NCBI GenBank assembly: GCA_001414345.1
Contig: LLCB01000323.1
Coordinates: forward strand, 1 to 64,000
Direction of reading: 5' to 3'
From: Hymenoscyphus infarciens
Taxonomy: Eukaryota > Ascomycota > Leotiomycetes > Helotiales > Helotiaceae
DNA length: 64,000 nucleotides
The notes under the pieces were generated by a model, which made no database searches, was not told the DNA's origin, and saw nothing but the letters and a program-made list of their open reading frames with translations. Shown here piece after piece: positions 48,446 through 59,424 of this stretch (its first letter is position 1; every line of letters starts with the position of its first letter). The position numbers and the translations under genes are program-made.

Positions 48446-51400
48446 ACTTATTACTATTAGCCTTCTTAATAAAGAGTATTAAAGAGGTAAAAGAGCTATT
48501 ACTATTAATAATAAACTCTTTATCTAGGTTCTTTAAAAGGTACTTCTTTATAACTTTTAGCTTTATAGTTAACTATTAATATAGAAGTAAAAAGGAGTAA
48601 AGAAGTAGTTCGTTTAAAGTAATCTTATAGTTATATTTATAGTAAAGTAGAAGCTTATTAAAAGCTACTTTTAAGAATACGTCTTTATATAAAGAGTAAT
48701 ACTTTAAGAGTTAGGCTTATATTAGAGCTCTAGTCTTATTATTATTCTAAAAAGAGGCTAATCTTTTATTAATAATCTAATTTAGCTTATAGATATTAGT
48801 TATATAGAATTCTAAATTAGGTTATTTTATATTAAAATATAGAGCGTTTATACTTATTTTACTAATAAATAAGTATAGAGTCTAGTCTTTTAAAGTTATA
48901 TTAGTAGTTTAAAAAGACTTTAGACTAGAGTTAGAGGCTAAATTTTTAAAAGGTGTTATTATAAATAGAAGTAATAACTTAGCTATAAGTCTACTCTTTT
49001 TACGTCTTTCTTATTACTAGATTATATATTCTCTTTAATTTATATTTAACTAATAATTTAAAATAGGTTTCTAGTTCTAGCTAAAAAGAGAAAGTAAAAT
49101 CTTCTTACTAAAGTAAAGAGTTAAGAGGTAATTAGCTAGCTAAGTAATTTAACTCTTTAAGAGATTAAAAAGAACTTTAAAATAATTTAACTACTTATTA
49201 CTAATAATTAAGTCTTATTATTTATAATCTAAGATAATAAAGAGATAGTTAAGAATATAACGTCTATCTATATTTAGAGATAGTTATATAAACTATATTA
49301 TCTAACTTTTAATACTATTCTTTTATTTATAAATAAATACTAAATATAGTAATTTCTAAATCTATAAACCTATTACTTTAGATAATTATAGAGCTAAGAG
49401 TTAATTTAAAAACAGGTACTTAGTTACTTCTATATTTATTTAAGTTTATAATTTAATAATATATCTCTATATACTAAGAGTAGTATTTATAAGAAAGTAT
49501 TTTCCTTTTATAAGCTTAGAAAGATTAAGTCTAGCTAGGTTATATTTATATAAGCTTAGGAAGGAATTTTTACCGAGGCCTCTTTATTTTCTTTCTAACT
49601 TAGATTAAAGTTAGAGTACTCTTTAAATAGTTATTCTTCTTTAGGTTAATTATCTATCTTATTAATACTAGATAGATTAGAGTAATTAGGTTTAATATAT
49701 CTAGACTTACTATAATTATAATACTTTATACTAGTAGAGAATCGGTTTATAGACGTAGTCTTTAATCTTTTACTAGTAGAAGAGAGTCTAGAAGTTTTTT
49801 AAAAGGTAGAATTAAGTCTATATATAAGTAGAGAGAGTTTTAAAGCTAAGCTAGATAAGAATTAGTTAGTCTTCGTCTTTCTATATAAAGAGCTTATTAT
49901 TACTAGTTTTTCTATAGTTATTATACTAGTTATATATAACTTAGTATTTTAGTATTATTCTTTATCTATAGCTAAAAGGTCTTTTACTATCTCTTTAAAG
50001 TTATTATTCTAGTCTCTCTTTCTTATAGTAGTAAGGCTTCTAAGCTAAGATATAATCTTCTTATATAAGAAGTAGAATCTTTCTAAGTCTAATAACTTTC
50101 TAAGTATAGCTATACTTAAGAAGTAACTTTTAAATTCTAAAAAAGTTTCTCTTATATAACCTTTTTATCTTATCTAAAGAGACTAAAAGGTATTCTAAGT
50201 ATTCTTCTTTTTATAACTAGTTAAATAGTAAGTATTAAGAAGTTTAATTATTTCTTTATAATCTTTAAATATTATCTTACTTATATTAAACTTATATTAA
50301 AGCTTTAAGTAGTTCTAAGTAAGTTTTAGAGTTATTCTCTAAATAAGAGCTTTATAAGTTATATATATCTAGTAATAGTTAGCGTTTATATAGAGTCTAT
50401 TATATACTAATATTCTCTATTACCTATATTTAAGTAAAGTATTATTATCTAAAAGTTTAATTTTCTCGTTCTTTTATTACTTAGAATATCTATATATACT
50501 AGGATCTATTAAATCGTTACTTCTACGTTCTTAAAAAGACCTAATATAAGAACTATTAAGAACTATCTTACTTTCTTAAAACTATCTAAATAAGTCTACT
50601 ATTCTAATAAGTATATAGTCTTAAGAGTAGTCTAAGAGAGTTCTTTATTATAGTACTATTAATTTTTAGGATTATATAATAAATAGTTCTAGAACCGTCT
50701 ATTCCTCTCTCTCTTCCTCTTTAAAATAGAGAGTTTTCGCTACTTTCTAAAGAAAATTATTATTAGCCTCTATTTCAAGAACGTGGCTAATATAGATAAT
50801 TCTGATTAGATTAAATTAGAACGATTTTTCCTCGCTTAGAATCTATAAGCGATATATTATAGTAACTAGCGCTATCTCTAATAACATCGTAAGTAGTAAT
50901 AACTGAAACTGTCTTATAAAGTTATAAAAATACTACTATCTAGCGAAGAAGGTCGTCTCTAGATAATCGCTATTTAATAGAAATAATATTAATAAACAAA
51001 TATTCGACTTCGAGCTTCTTAGCTTAGTTTATAGTATAAAATATATTACGAGAACTCTAGTATTAGTGCTCGCTATTCTATTGCTATAATAAAATCATAA
51101 TAATCGAGGAACTATTAGCGAGTACCTTTACTATTTAAACTAGTAAATTCGATTTTATATACCTCTCTTACGAGCTATAACTAGGAAGAAAGATATACTC
51201 GTCAACTTTATCGATAATAAGTACCTACTACTTATTAGAAGATATAGTAATATTATTATTATAATATACCTAGTTCTCTTTATTCTTTGTTAATAATAGT
51301 AGATTCTTCTCTTAAGTAAGAGGTAATCGATTTAATATTACTATTTATAACTATCTATTATTAGCTAGACTAATAGCGAAAGGAAGTTTATATAAAGAAT

Positions 51401-51488
51401 TTCTTACTAGATTATTTTCACTAAATTAAAGACCTCTAACTAAGTCTATTATAAATCCTTTTTTTATAATAAGATTTAATAATAGATA
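48446..51488 (-). mobile_element. Gypsy-1, 5' part (gag/protease side), RIP-inactivated
   Basis: Directly right of the Copia-C target duplication the minus strand reads I-K-K-A-N-S-N-K-L, which joins F-Y-I-N-Y-K-K-L-N at 37,184 when one CTATA is kept. This is the K-K-x-D-G-S-x-R-F-C-V-D-Y-R-x-L-N region of Gypsy reverse transcriptase. Farther right, gag and protease should follow, but mutation is too heavy to place motifs. No 5' LTR resembling 25,500-25,886 is visible before the mariner-like element. Confidence 0.55.
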
Positions 51489-52979
51489 CTTCTTTATATA
51501 GTAATAGATCGTCGGATTTTATATACTCGGGCTACTCTATTAAAAATCACTTTTTAAGCTAATATCTTATTATTTAGCTCTCTCTTTCTATACACTTATA
51601 GAACCTCTTAGAGTACTAATCATATATATACTAGATCTTCTTTATATCTAAGTTATTATATACGTTTTTAAACCGTAGAAACGCCTCTTATATTATATTA
51701 GTCTAGTGCTTATAAAACTCTCTCTTTACTAGATAAGTAAGAGATTCGAGAATAGAGAAGTTAGAAGAGACTCTAGAGAGAGTAATTAAAGGAAACTTTA
51801 TCTTCTTTACCTATCTTATAATAAAGCTACTTAAGTATACTAAGTTAGCGTCTTAATAAAGAGTTAAACTCTTAAAGTCTACGTTATAATAAAGCGCTTC
51901 TAGAAGTTCTTAGTAATAGCGACTATTTATCTTTTCTATACTATTTAGTATAGTATAAGTAAAGATTCTCTTATAGTTATAACTAATAATAATAAAGACG
52001 TTAAGAAGCTTAAGAGGTTCGTTCTTATAAGCCTTAGTCTTAATATTCTTATTTAAGGTACTCTTTAAGTAAACGTTTTACTTAAGATACTAAGCTACGT
52101 TTCCTCTTCTTCTTTTTACTCTCTATATAGTTTATAGACCGATTCTAAAGTAGAACTCGTTATAGAAGTAGACCTTATACTAATTCTTATAATATAGTCT
52201 AAGTCTATATACCTTACCTAGTATTCTAAGAAACTTATAATAGAAAACGATTCTTACGTTTACTTACTTATTAGTAAGCTATCTCTTCTTCTCGTACTTT
52301 ATATTAATAAAGCTCTCTTTATATATATACTACTAAACTATAAGTAGATTAAGATATATATAGAAACTAGTAGCGTCTATAATATCGAGCTAAGGCTTCT
52401 ATTAGTTAAGAAGAGAGATAGTAGAGTCTTCGAGGTAGTTAGTAATAGTCTACTTTAAGTTAGCTATTTCTAAAGAGAAATAAGAGAGAAATAGAAGAGA
52501 AATAGAAGAGAACTAGACTTACTTATATATATTCTCTAGAACTAGAGAGTTTCTAGCTACTTAGATATAGTACGCTAGTAGCTTTTATTCGAGAAAAGAG
52601 AGTACGTATAACGTTCTCTAACTAAATTCTCTTCTATATTTGAGAAGAGATATTAAAGTAGTCTTCTAAGTCTCTCTCTATAATCTTATAATATTTCTAT
52701 TAGCGAAGGACTCTAAGAATAATAGCGCGGTAAGAAGTAAGAGTAGTTTATTAGCTATTTAGACGAATAATAGACTTAGAAGAGATAATTAGCTAGCCTC
52801 TATATATATAGACACGAGTTATATTTAAAGGATATATAGAGAGGAATGTAGATATATTAAAAATAAGTTTAGAAGACTTTTAAAGTAGGTAAAGAAGTGA
52901 AAAGAGGTAAAAAAAGGAGGTGTTTTAGTGGGGTGGCCCGAGTGCACAAAATCCGACGATCTATCGCTACACGTAGAGG
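51489..52979 (-). mobile_element. Tc1/mariner-like DNA transposon relic with terminal inverted repeats
   Basis: Left end (51,497-51,546) and right end (52,921-52,973) are inverted copies of gatagatcgtcgg..tttt..actcgggc..acc. Minus-strand reading shows three blocks in the order expected of a DDE transposase. These are F-Y-N-E-F-Y-F-R-I-G (about 52,141-52,171), D-A-N-L-V-Y-L (about 51,839-51,871) and S-S-N-F-S-I-L-E-S-L (about 51,744-51,782, like the S-P-D-x-S-x-x-E type). The expected Asp in the first and third is Asn here, as C-to-T change on the opposite strand would give. The right terminal repeat retains CpG while the left is converted. The TA duplication is not clean, so the outermost bases are approximate. 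Confidence 0.65.
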
Positions 52980-53132
52980 ATGTATACTGTAATATTAAGC
53001 AGGGATTCAAATCTATTTTTGGCCCAAAGTAGCATCATCCTTCAGCCCCCTCATATGGCTATTTTGACGTAGCATGCAACTCTGTAACCAGTGTCAAAAA
53101 AAAAAACAGACAGCAGTGCAACGAACCAAAAA

Positions 53133-53887
53133 ATGAGCAGGAAAATGACAACGGATAAGGTGGTGATTTTAGGGGACGGGGGTGTGGGTAAAACCGCGTT
53201 GACGAATCAGGTTCGCACTCCCCAAACCAGAATAAAAAAAGGGGGGGCCACAAGCTAACCGTTAGCTCACAGATTACCCTCAACTACTTCCCCGAAACAT
53301 ACGACCCTACTCTCGAAGACTCCTACCGCAAACAAACAGCTATCGACGGACAAACGAGTTTGATGGAGATATTGGATACTGCGGGACAGGAGGAATACAC
53401 GGCTCTGCGAGATCAATGGATGAAGGACGGCGAAGCATTCCTACTTGTATAAAGCATAACGAGTCGCTCGTCGTTCACGCGTATCTCCAGCTTACATCGC
53501 CAACTTATGAAGGTCAAGGGGGAATCTGTTTCATCCTATGCTGAACCATCGCCTTCTTCCCCTACTCCTCCTGTCTACATTATTGTGGGAAACAAGTGTG
53601 ACCTGGTCTCCGATAGGGAAGTGTCGACTCAAGAAGGGCATGCGCTGGCAAGGGAACTTAGATGTCCATTTATAGAGGTTTCGGCAAAGAGGTTTATAAA
53701 TGTCGAGAAGGCTTTCTACGATCTTATTCGATTATTGCGAAAACAGCGAAAGCAGCAATTGGATCCTACAGCGGAAAAGATCTTATTGAGCAGTACCCCC
53801 AACACAATCAAGGCTACCCGTAGCTGGTGGCGTAAAGGTATTTCAAAGGCTTTCGGGAAAAGCACTCCTCTTAAACCCAAAGAATGA
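53133..53887 (+). pseudogene. Ras2/RasB-like small GTPase gene with in-frame stop
   Basis: Exon 1 is 53,133-53,210, intron 53,211-53,272 (GT..AG, branch gctaac), exon 2 53,273-53,887. The ATG at 53,133 gives M-S-R-K-M, like the N-terminus of fungal Ras2/RasB proteins. The GTPase motifs are all visible: P-loop G-D-G-G-V-G-K-T, switch [10 protein letters not shown], switch [14 protein letters not shown] and E-V-S-A-K. A TAA at 53,450-53,452 replaces the Tyr of the conserved L-V-Y-S-I-T-S segment after about 85 codons, and the frame resumes cleanly behind it. The C-terminus (..P-L-K-P-K-E) has no CAAX prenylation box. The mariner-like relic ends about 150 bp upstream. Most likely a decayed paralogue. 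A base-call error at one position is the alternative. Confidence 0.8.
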
Positions 53888-54639
53888 ATTGTTGGCAACT
53901 CTGCGCAAAGTGTTTTTGCAAATTTTCGAAGAGAATAAACTCAAGATCCAATCATTCCATGAAACGAAACCAATGCACGGGCACAGAATGGTGTTCGATG
54001 CTTATACAGTGGAGTTCAAACAGGAGCCAAGTTTATGAAATGAGATACCCCTTGCCATTTGAAAGACGTCAGGCATCAAACCGAAACTAAAGAGCAACAC
54101 AATAAGCAGTTGCTTTGGTATAGTATTACGAAGACAACCTACAAGTAAAGTGCATGCATAGCAGTGGCCACTCCCCCAAAGATAAGTTTTCAAGAAAGAG
54201 AATCTGAAATGGGGTTGTACTCTTGAGGTGGGTTCGTGCCTTCCCCCATCGCTCTCATTAGCCATGACGCGGCCCAAGGTCGACATCGAGGTAGGGGGAA
54301 GGAGCGACCTTTGACCGTTCTGTCTCGCAACATGGTCCAGCAAGGGAAGGAACAACCACGACCATGACCTTTGACCACGCGGTGGACCAAAAAGCGACAG
54401 TGTTCGTACCTGCCTACCTAGGTACATAGCTCGTTATTCCAATTATCTAGTAAGGTAATTTGAAGCAATTACCCTAGATAATTCGAACAACTTAGAATAT
54501 TAACCTAGAAGTTTTGGAACAATCAAGCTAAATTGTTTTAGAAAATTAGAACAACAAGCAAGATCGGCCGGTACGAACCTAATATCTACCGCCGCTTTTT
54601 CACCGAAGTCGCCTAAGGATCGTGCATAAATTGAAAACT
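53888..54639. other. Intergenic region with a hairpin
   Basis: I see no coding frame with family support. The open minus-strand frames here (54,002-54,427, 54,190-54,390) have no recognisable motifs. It holds the inverted repeat at 54,441-54,483. Confidence 0.6.
54441..54483. repeat. Inverted repeat (hairpin), 20/17-nt arms with 6-nt loop
   Basis: The left arm aattatctag-taaggtaatt (54,441-54,460) pairs with aattaccctagataatt (54,467-54,483), apart from a three-base bulge, around the loop tgaagc. It could be a very small foldback element or a terminator-like structure. It lies downstream of both convergent neighbours. Confidence 0.7.
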
Positions 54640-55620
54640 TTAGAGAACTGCGTTGCTCCATAATGGATCAGGTAGTTGTTTCGGTTGAAGAGTATAGTCC
54701 GTCATATCAGTCGTATCACAAATTGATAGCTCCCACCCTCTCGCCCTCAACTGTTCGGGCTTTAGATATTTCCTCGGAGCACATCCTTTGTACACAACTT
54801 CAATAGCCCGCGTGGTGGTGTGAATAGCACGAAACCTTTCCATCGGGAAATGGGGTATAACAGGTCATATCGCTCTCAAGACCAGGCATTTCAGGGCTCC
54901 GATAGTCGTCAAGATAGATATCCAGTGCCATCTTTCTAGATTTCTGACCCGGGCATATGTTTGGCGAGCAGTTGGAAGAAACTCCTGATGCTCGTGGGAT
55001 TAAGAGGTGGACCCGGGAAATCTTCATCGTCTTCGCAATCAAACAACGCAGCATCCTCCATCCCTAGATTCGCCAGATATCCTCGATTCCGTGGCCCAAT
55101 ACTCTTCAGCCAGAAATTGACAGTTTGGAAGGTAAAGACTCCAGAAAAACCAAATGTGAGTTTCCCGTAGAACATGGAAGAAGCCACGTACGAGATAGTT
55201 TTGTTGCATGGGACAAGGCTGTGGAAAGCGGTGATTCTGGAATCTCTAGTGTCCGTGGGGCACATGCATTCCCGTCCATGAGTTTCTGGATTTTCCAGAC
55301 CGTCATCATACGTCGTATACCAAACAATGACCGGCTCGTCCTCCCATCCAGAGTCTAAGTTGCGGTAGGGACTTGGCGCTCCGAGTAGAAGCTGTTCGAG
55401 AATGCAAGCGCGGATTTCCACTGGGAGAGAGAGGAGGTTTGTCTTGGTGTCCTGGCCGCTGAAGCGGTCGTAACAGACGATGGCATGATTGGATATAATG
55501 GAGAGTCCGATCTGTATCTTGGGACGAGAAGAGTAAGTATGAGTGAGTGCTCATGGAGCTCCGTCCGTACTTGTATATTGGCGGGCGCGGAAGTGGCTTG
55601 GCATAAATTCAATGCCTGCC
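54640..55620 (-). pseudogene. 2EXR/F-box-like fungal protein gene, probably broken
   Basis: The core frame (minus, 54,936 to about 55,500) reads L-L-S-L-P-V-E-I-R-A-C-I-L-E-Q-L-L, the N-terminal helix typical of fungal 2EXR/F-box-like proteins. It continues with C-N-K-T-I-S-Y-V-A-S-S-M-F-Y-G and S-I-G-P-R-N-R-G-Y-L, the usual C..EA..LYG and IGxxN segments. No in-frame ATG precedes the helix. An intron ending near 55,520 (..atacag) could join an upstream exon at about 55,570-55,620, but that also lacks ATG. At the C-terminus, sense moves to a second frame (A-L-D-I-Y-L-D-D-Y-R, near 54,930) and then to a third ending at 54,640. The gaps are too short for introns of the size seen here. Function of such proteins is generally unknown. 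Confidence 0.5.
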
Positions 55621-55785
55621 TAAAACTCAAGGCTCCATTCCATTTCTCTTGAATATTTCGACAAAGCTTCGGACAATCTCAACGACAACACCAATTGCAA
55701 CCATTGTGGTGGATGGTAAATCACCCCGAATTCTTCGTGTTCCAGACAGCTCACTAAATCTTTCTAGTGAATCCAATCCGTCATC

Positions 55786-56463
55786 ATGCTCGTCAAGCCC
55801 CATCAATTGCGGCCAATACCCTCCTTCCTCCTTCCCTTCGCGCAAGCATCCCCCAAAGCAAGATGCCTCCATCAAAACGTTCGAGCCTCCCCTATACCCC
55901 CACCAACTCCCTTCGTCCCAGACGCCCAAACATTCCTTACCCTCATCGGACGTAACCTCAGCCAACATGCGACTAAAATACCATCCTGGAAAGCTCTTTT
56001 CTCCCTCACCTCCACCGAGCTCAAAGATTTGGGAATCGACCCCCCTCGAACACGAAGATACCTCTTACGCTGGCGTGAAAAGTTCCGCAAAGGCCAATTT
56101 GGAATTGGCGGTGATATCCAGCATGTGGAAAATGGGGCTGCTGAATTACGTGTGGTAGAGGTTCAAGCACCGGGTGAGAGGACGCCTTTGGCTACTCAGA
56201 CTCCTGGGATGCGGAAGATTGTTGTCAATGTTGCTCCAGGAGGAGATGCTACCCAGGGCACACCGGTTAAGGGCTTTCGCATAAAGGGTGCGCACACTAT
56301 CGTTGGTGCATATGCGCAGCCATTGAAGGGGGGAAAGGCGGCCAAAATCGAGATTAAGGAGGGCCTTTGGGAGGAGAGACGGGGGCGTAAGATCGATGGA
56401 GGAGAGAGAAGACAAGCTGAGGTTAGGGCGAAGCGAAGGGGAGAAGAGAAGAACGCGAGGTAG
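55786..56463 (+). CDS. FYV4: Mitochondrial small-subunit ribosomal protein mS41 (IGR motif, Fyv4-type)
   Basis: An intact single exon of 225 codons. Residues 1-35 are basic and rich in Pro/Leu/Arg without acidic residues, consistent with a mitochondrial targeting signal. Residues 41-104 form the IGR domain: F-V-P-D-A-Q-T-F-L-T-L-I-G-R-N-L (Ile54-Gly55-Arg56 is the name-giving motif), P-S-W-x-x-L-F-S-L-T-S-x-E-L-K, then R-R-Y-L-L-R-W-R-E-K-F. In the family this protein is part of the mitochondrial ribosomal small subunit. The C-terminal half is basic (about 176-225, many Arg/Lys), suited to rRNA contact. Composition and codon use are normal and there are no RIP-type stops. The 5' ends of this gene and the minus-strand neighbour are divergent and close. 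Confidence 0.85.
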   Translation: MLVKPHQLRPIPSFLLPFAQASPKARCLHQNVRASPIPPPTPFVPDAQTFLTLIGRNLSQHATKIPSWKALFSLTSTELKDLGIDPPRTRRYLLRWREKFRKGQFGIGGDIQHVENGAAELRVVEVQAPGERTPLATQTPGMRKIVVNVAPGGDATQGTPVKGFRIKGAHTIVGAYAQPLKGGKAAKIEIKEGLWEERRGRKIDGGERRQAEVRAKRRGEEKNAR

Positions 56464-57123
56464 ACCCTTTGGGATGTTGTTGGTGTAAGACTATTAGGGC
56501 GATGAGTTGCGTGTACATTTGAGGGGGTTTGTTATAGGATGTTACGACAAATGAATAGTCTATCTTACTTTTGTTAGCTATTGTGTTAAGCACCCATTTG
56601 AACGAGAAGCGAGTTAGCTCGTAACCCTACCATTCGACCTATTTTCTTCGTTATATATCTCTTAAATCTGTCGAAAAGATTCTGTCTCCTATACCAACTC
56701 ACTAAACTCTCCGTTTATGTCTTTAGTATCGATATTATGTTTCAATTGGAGTTTTCAGAAACATCAGAAGATCGTCCTTTTAAAGCATGATGAGATTATT
56801 TCGTATGAGAATCACTATGTCGATGACACCACACAAAAAAAAACTCTCCCTATAGGTCGAGTATCTTCGTATAATTCAACTCGATTGAGGTCTTGTATAG
56901 ATAACACTTGACACTTAAGTATCGCTTGGAGACTTCACTTGGACTACGAGGGGAAATTTACAGAGAATAAGTAGAATAGTTTACTTCCTTCCCTAGATAG
57001 TTCTTCCAGTAGGTTTGGGAAATTGATTTGAGTACCTACCTGTCTGAACAGACTTTGAATGATGAAGTTGTTATTCCGGAATAATACTTCCGTAAAAGTA
57101 GACCTTATAGCCGTACAAATGCT
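56464..57123. other. Intergenic region downstream of the mS41 gene
   Basis: The composition is ordinary and becomes more AT-rich to the right. A 64-codon frame at 56,717-56,911 has no recognisable features. I see no RNA gene. Confidence 0.6.
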
Positions 57124-57131
57124 GGCGCCTC

Positions 57132-57167
<36 letters not shown>

Positions 57168-58351
57168 TTCAAATAGTCTTTTTAACTGCCTAAAGCCGGC
57201 GCTATGTAGACGCACTATTTATAGGGTTTTATCTAAAAGTAGCTTATACACTCCTTAGAGTGCCTATTGCCAGGCCCGCTATATATATATACCTCTATAC
57301 TCCTAGCTTTATATCCTAGTAATAGCTTAGTATCTCCTTCTATTCCCCTCGTTCCGATTTAAATTTAATGTTTTCAGTCGTTCTTATAGACAACCGATTT
57401 AGTACTTTATAATAGCCCTTATAAAAAGGGCTTAGTTAGCTCTCTCTTATATAGAACTAATAATAATCGTCTTCTAGTATACTATCTTAAGAACTATTCT
57501 CTAATATATCTCTAACCTAAGTTTCCTAGTTCTATCTTCTATTCCCTCTACTCTACGGTCCTATACCTTCTAAGAGGTATTTCGCTACTTTATCTAAGAG
57601 CTACTAAACACGCTTTAAATATCTACTAATATAAATAGTAGAGAATCGGTTCTCTATAACTAACTAGAGAATTAGTTCTCTACTCTATAGTTCTATACCT
57701 CTTAAGGAGTATTTCACTACTTTATTAAAGCACTACTAAATATACTTCGAATATCCTAATATAAATAGTAGAGAGTCTATTATCTAGTTATAAAAACCCT
57801 TCTACGTTTATACTCCTATTCGTACTACCTAAGCCTCTTCTAATTACTCTATTACTATTGCTAAGAGTCCTTTACCCCTTCTAGTAATTCTCTTAACTTA
57901 AATATAATATATACTAACTATATAGAATAACTACTACGAGTATCACCTCTAATCTTAGGTTAGTATATAGCTCTTACCTTCTTAGAGTCGTATATAATTC
58001 TACGGTATATCTAGAGTAGAAGTCCTCTAGTATTAGTAGATATATAGAATCGACTTTAAGGGCTTTCTCGATTAGTTCGTTTTAGTAGTCTATAGATACT
58101 ACCATCGAGTAAATAAGCTATATAGGTCTTTTTCGTCGATATCTAGTATATTACTATATATAACATAGCTTCTTTATAGAAAGTCGAGAGGCTGAAAACT
58201 CTAACAGTTGTAAAAAGGGGTATTGCCACGTCGCCCTTTTAACTTAAACTTAGCTTTATAGATAGTTCTAGAGGCGAAATAGAACTACTAGAGGTTCGTA
58301 GGATGCACCGCGTATAGGTATTGAGTCTTCGCATCCCCGGCGCCTCACTTT
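57124..58351 (-). mobile_element. Retroposon insertion with poly-A tail and 13-bp target duplication
   Basis: GGCGCCTCACTTT occurs at 57,124-57,136 and 58,339-58,351, bracketing about 1.2 kb that begins with a run of about 28 T (57,137-57,164). The poly-T is the poly-A tail of a minus-strand insert. A variable-length target duplication plus an A-tail is the mark of target-primed reverse transcription (LINE or LINE-mobilised). The body is AT-rich with no long frame. It contains an internal duplication of about 120 bp (57,560-57,680 and 57,690-57,800, around actctctactatttatatta on the minus strand). It may be a 5'-truncated LINE or a non-coding element. Confidence 0.8.
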
Positions 58352-59424
58352 AGGTGGCTACAGGCGCGTCAACATGTGTTCACATCCTTGGTAGGCCCAC
58401 TTTACCATTTCCTAGGTACCTATAGAACTGTTACCAAACCCCAAGTTTTTTCCAAACGCGTTTTGAATTGTGGGATTGATTACTTGTAGTCTCGTACCCT
58501 CAAAAACTTCACGTTGAAATAAGTGGAAGTGATAAGTGGTACTCGTTAGCGTGAAAGCTTTTCTTGGGTCTAAGGTGGAAAAGTGGACTGCACCTACGTC
58601 ATACGTATTGTGAACCAAGGAACCTGGAACCTGGAAAGCCCTCGACAAAGTTTCAAAAGGCTCTACCTATTCTCTCGATTCAGGTCAAATAATATTAGGT
58701 AGACGGTGTTAGCAAACGCCGTAACCTTTCAGACTAGACTGCCTACTTGTACTTGTTGTGCCGCGGGTTCTTATATGCTGTCTTCTGAAATTCTTGTCTG
58801 GTACAACTTGACCTTACTCGCCCACCATCACCCAGATTCCGTCCAGCCGACAGACCCTGTCACCCATTCCCTACGGTGTCTCGCCTCCCAGTAACGCGCG
58901 CTTTTTACTTTTTGCTACTCAGATACCTAGTGATTGTCTAGGTAGGACATCCATGGAGGCTAGAGGTACTAGTATAGAAGGGACTCTCGCAAAAGATTAA
59001 GATGTGAAAAGACTGTCTCTGGCTCTCCGCATACACCACATACACCACATACACCACTTGCACCTGGTGTACCTGCTGCCACTGGAGAATTTCCCGACGA
59101 CCAGTCTCGCCCTTAGCCTGGGTACTAAGCTAAGCATCTTTGCTCGTTCTACACCGAATTCCACGAACTCTGCGATTTCTAATCCTGTACCAAGACGCGC
59201 TGCTTCACCTACCTACTACCCCCCCCTCCACCCCCACCAACCGGCGTACCCACCAACCGGCCGCCTACCTTCTTTTCAAGTCCACGGGACGTTGATGCAA
59301 ATGCCAACTCGTCGGATCCCACGCACTGGACTCGTACCCGCATCCGTACAGTACCCTTAGACAACCCCTCCCTCGCCTTCCGCGAAGACCTACCACAAGT
59401 CCCAAGAGGGCACCAGAAAAGCAG
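58352..59424. other. Intergenic region and probable 5' leader of the histidine kinase gene
   Basis: A plus-strand frame at 59,004-59,360 is low-complexity (His/Ile/Leu repeats from tacaccaca tandem units at about 59,030-59,060) and has no domain. A second plus frame is open from about 59,280 to 59,458, overlapping exon 1 of the kinase out of frame. Either could be a leader frame or part of a different 5' exon, but nothing in the sequence decides it. Confidence 0.5.

Noticed and set aside
1..53000. Possible Starship-type giant element or secondary-metabolite cluster
   Set aside because: No tyrosine-recombinase captain, cargo genes or biosynthetic enzymes are visible. All recognisable content is retrotransposon or TA/TIR element.
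53447..53490. GT..AG interval that could remove the stop codon in the Ras gene
   Set aside because: It is 44 nt long, shifts the frame, and would delete the conserved Y-S-I-T-S-R-S-S-F segment that still reads well.
54002..54427. 141-codon minus-strand open frame
   Set aside because: No domain and unusual composition. It overlaps the intergenic hairpin region and has no spliced context.
55627..55968. 113-codon minus-strand frame
   Set aside because: It is antisense to the mS41 gene, whose IGR domain is clear on the plus strand.
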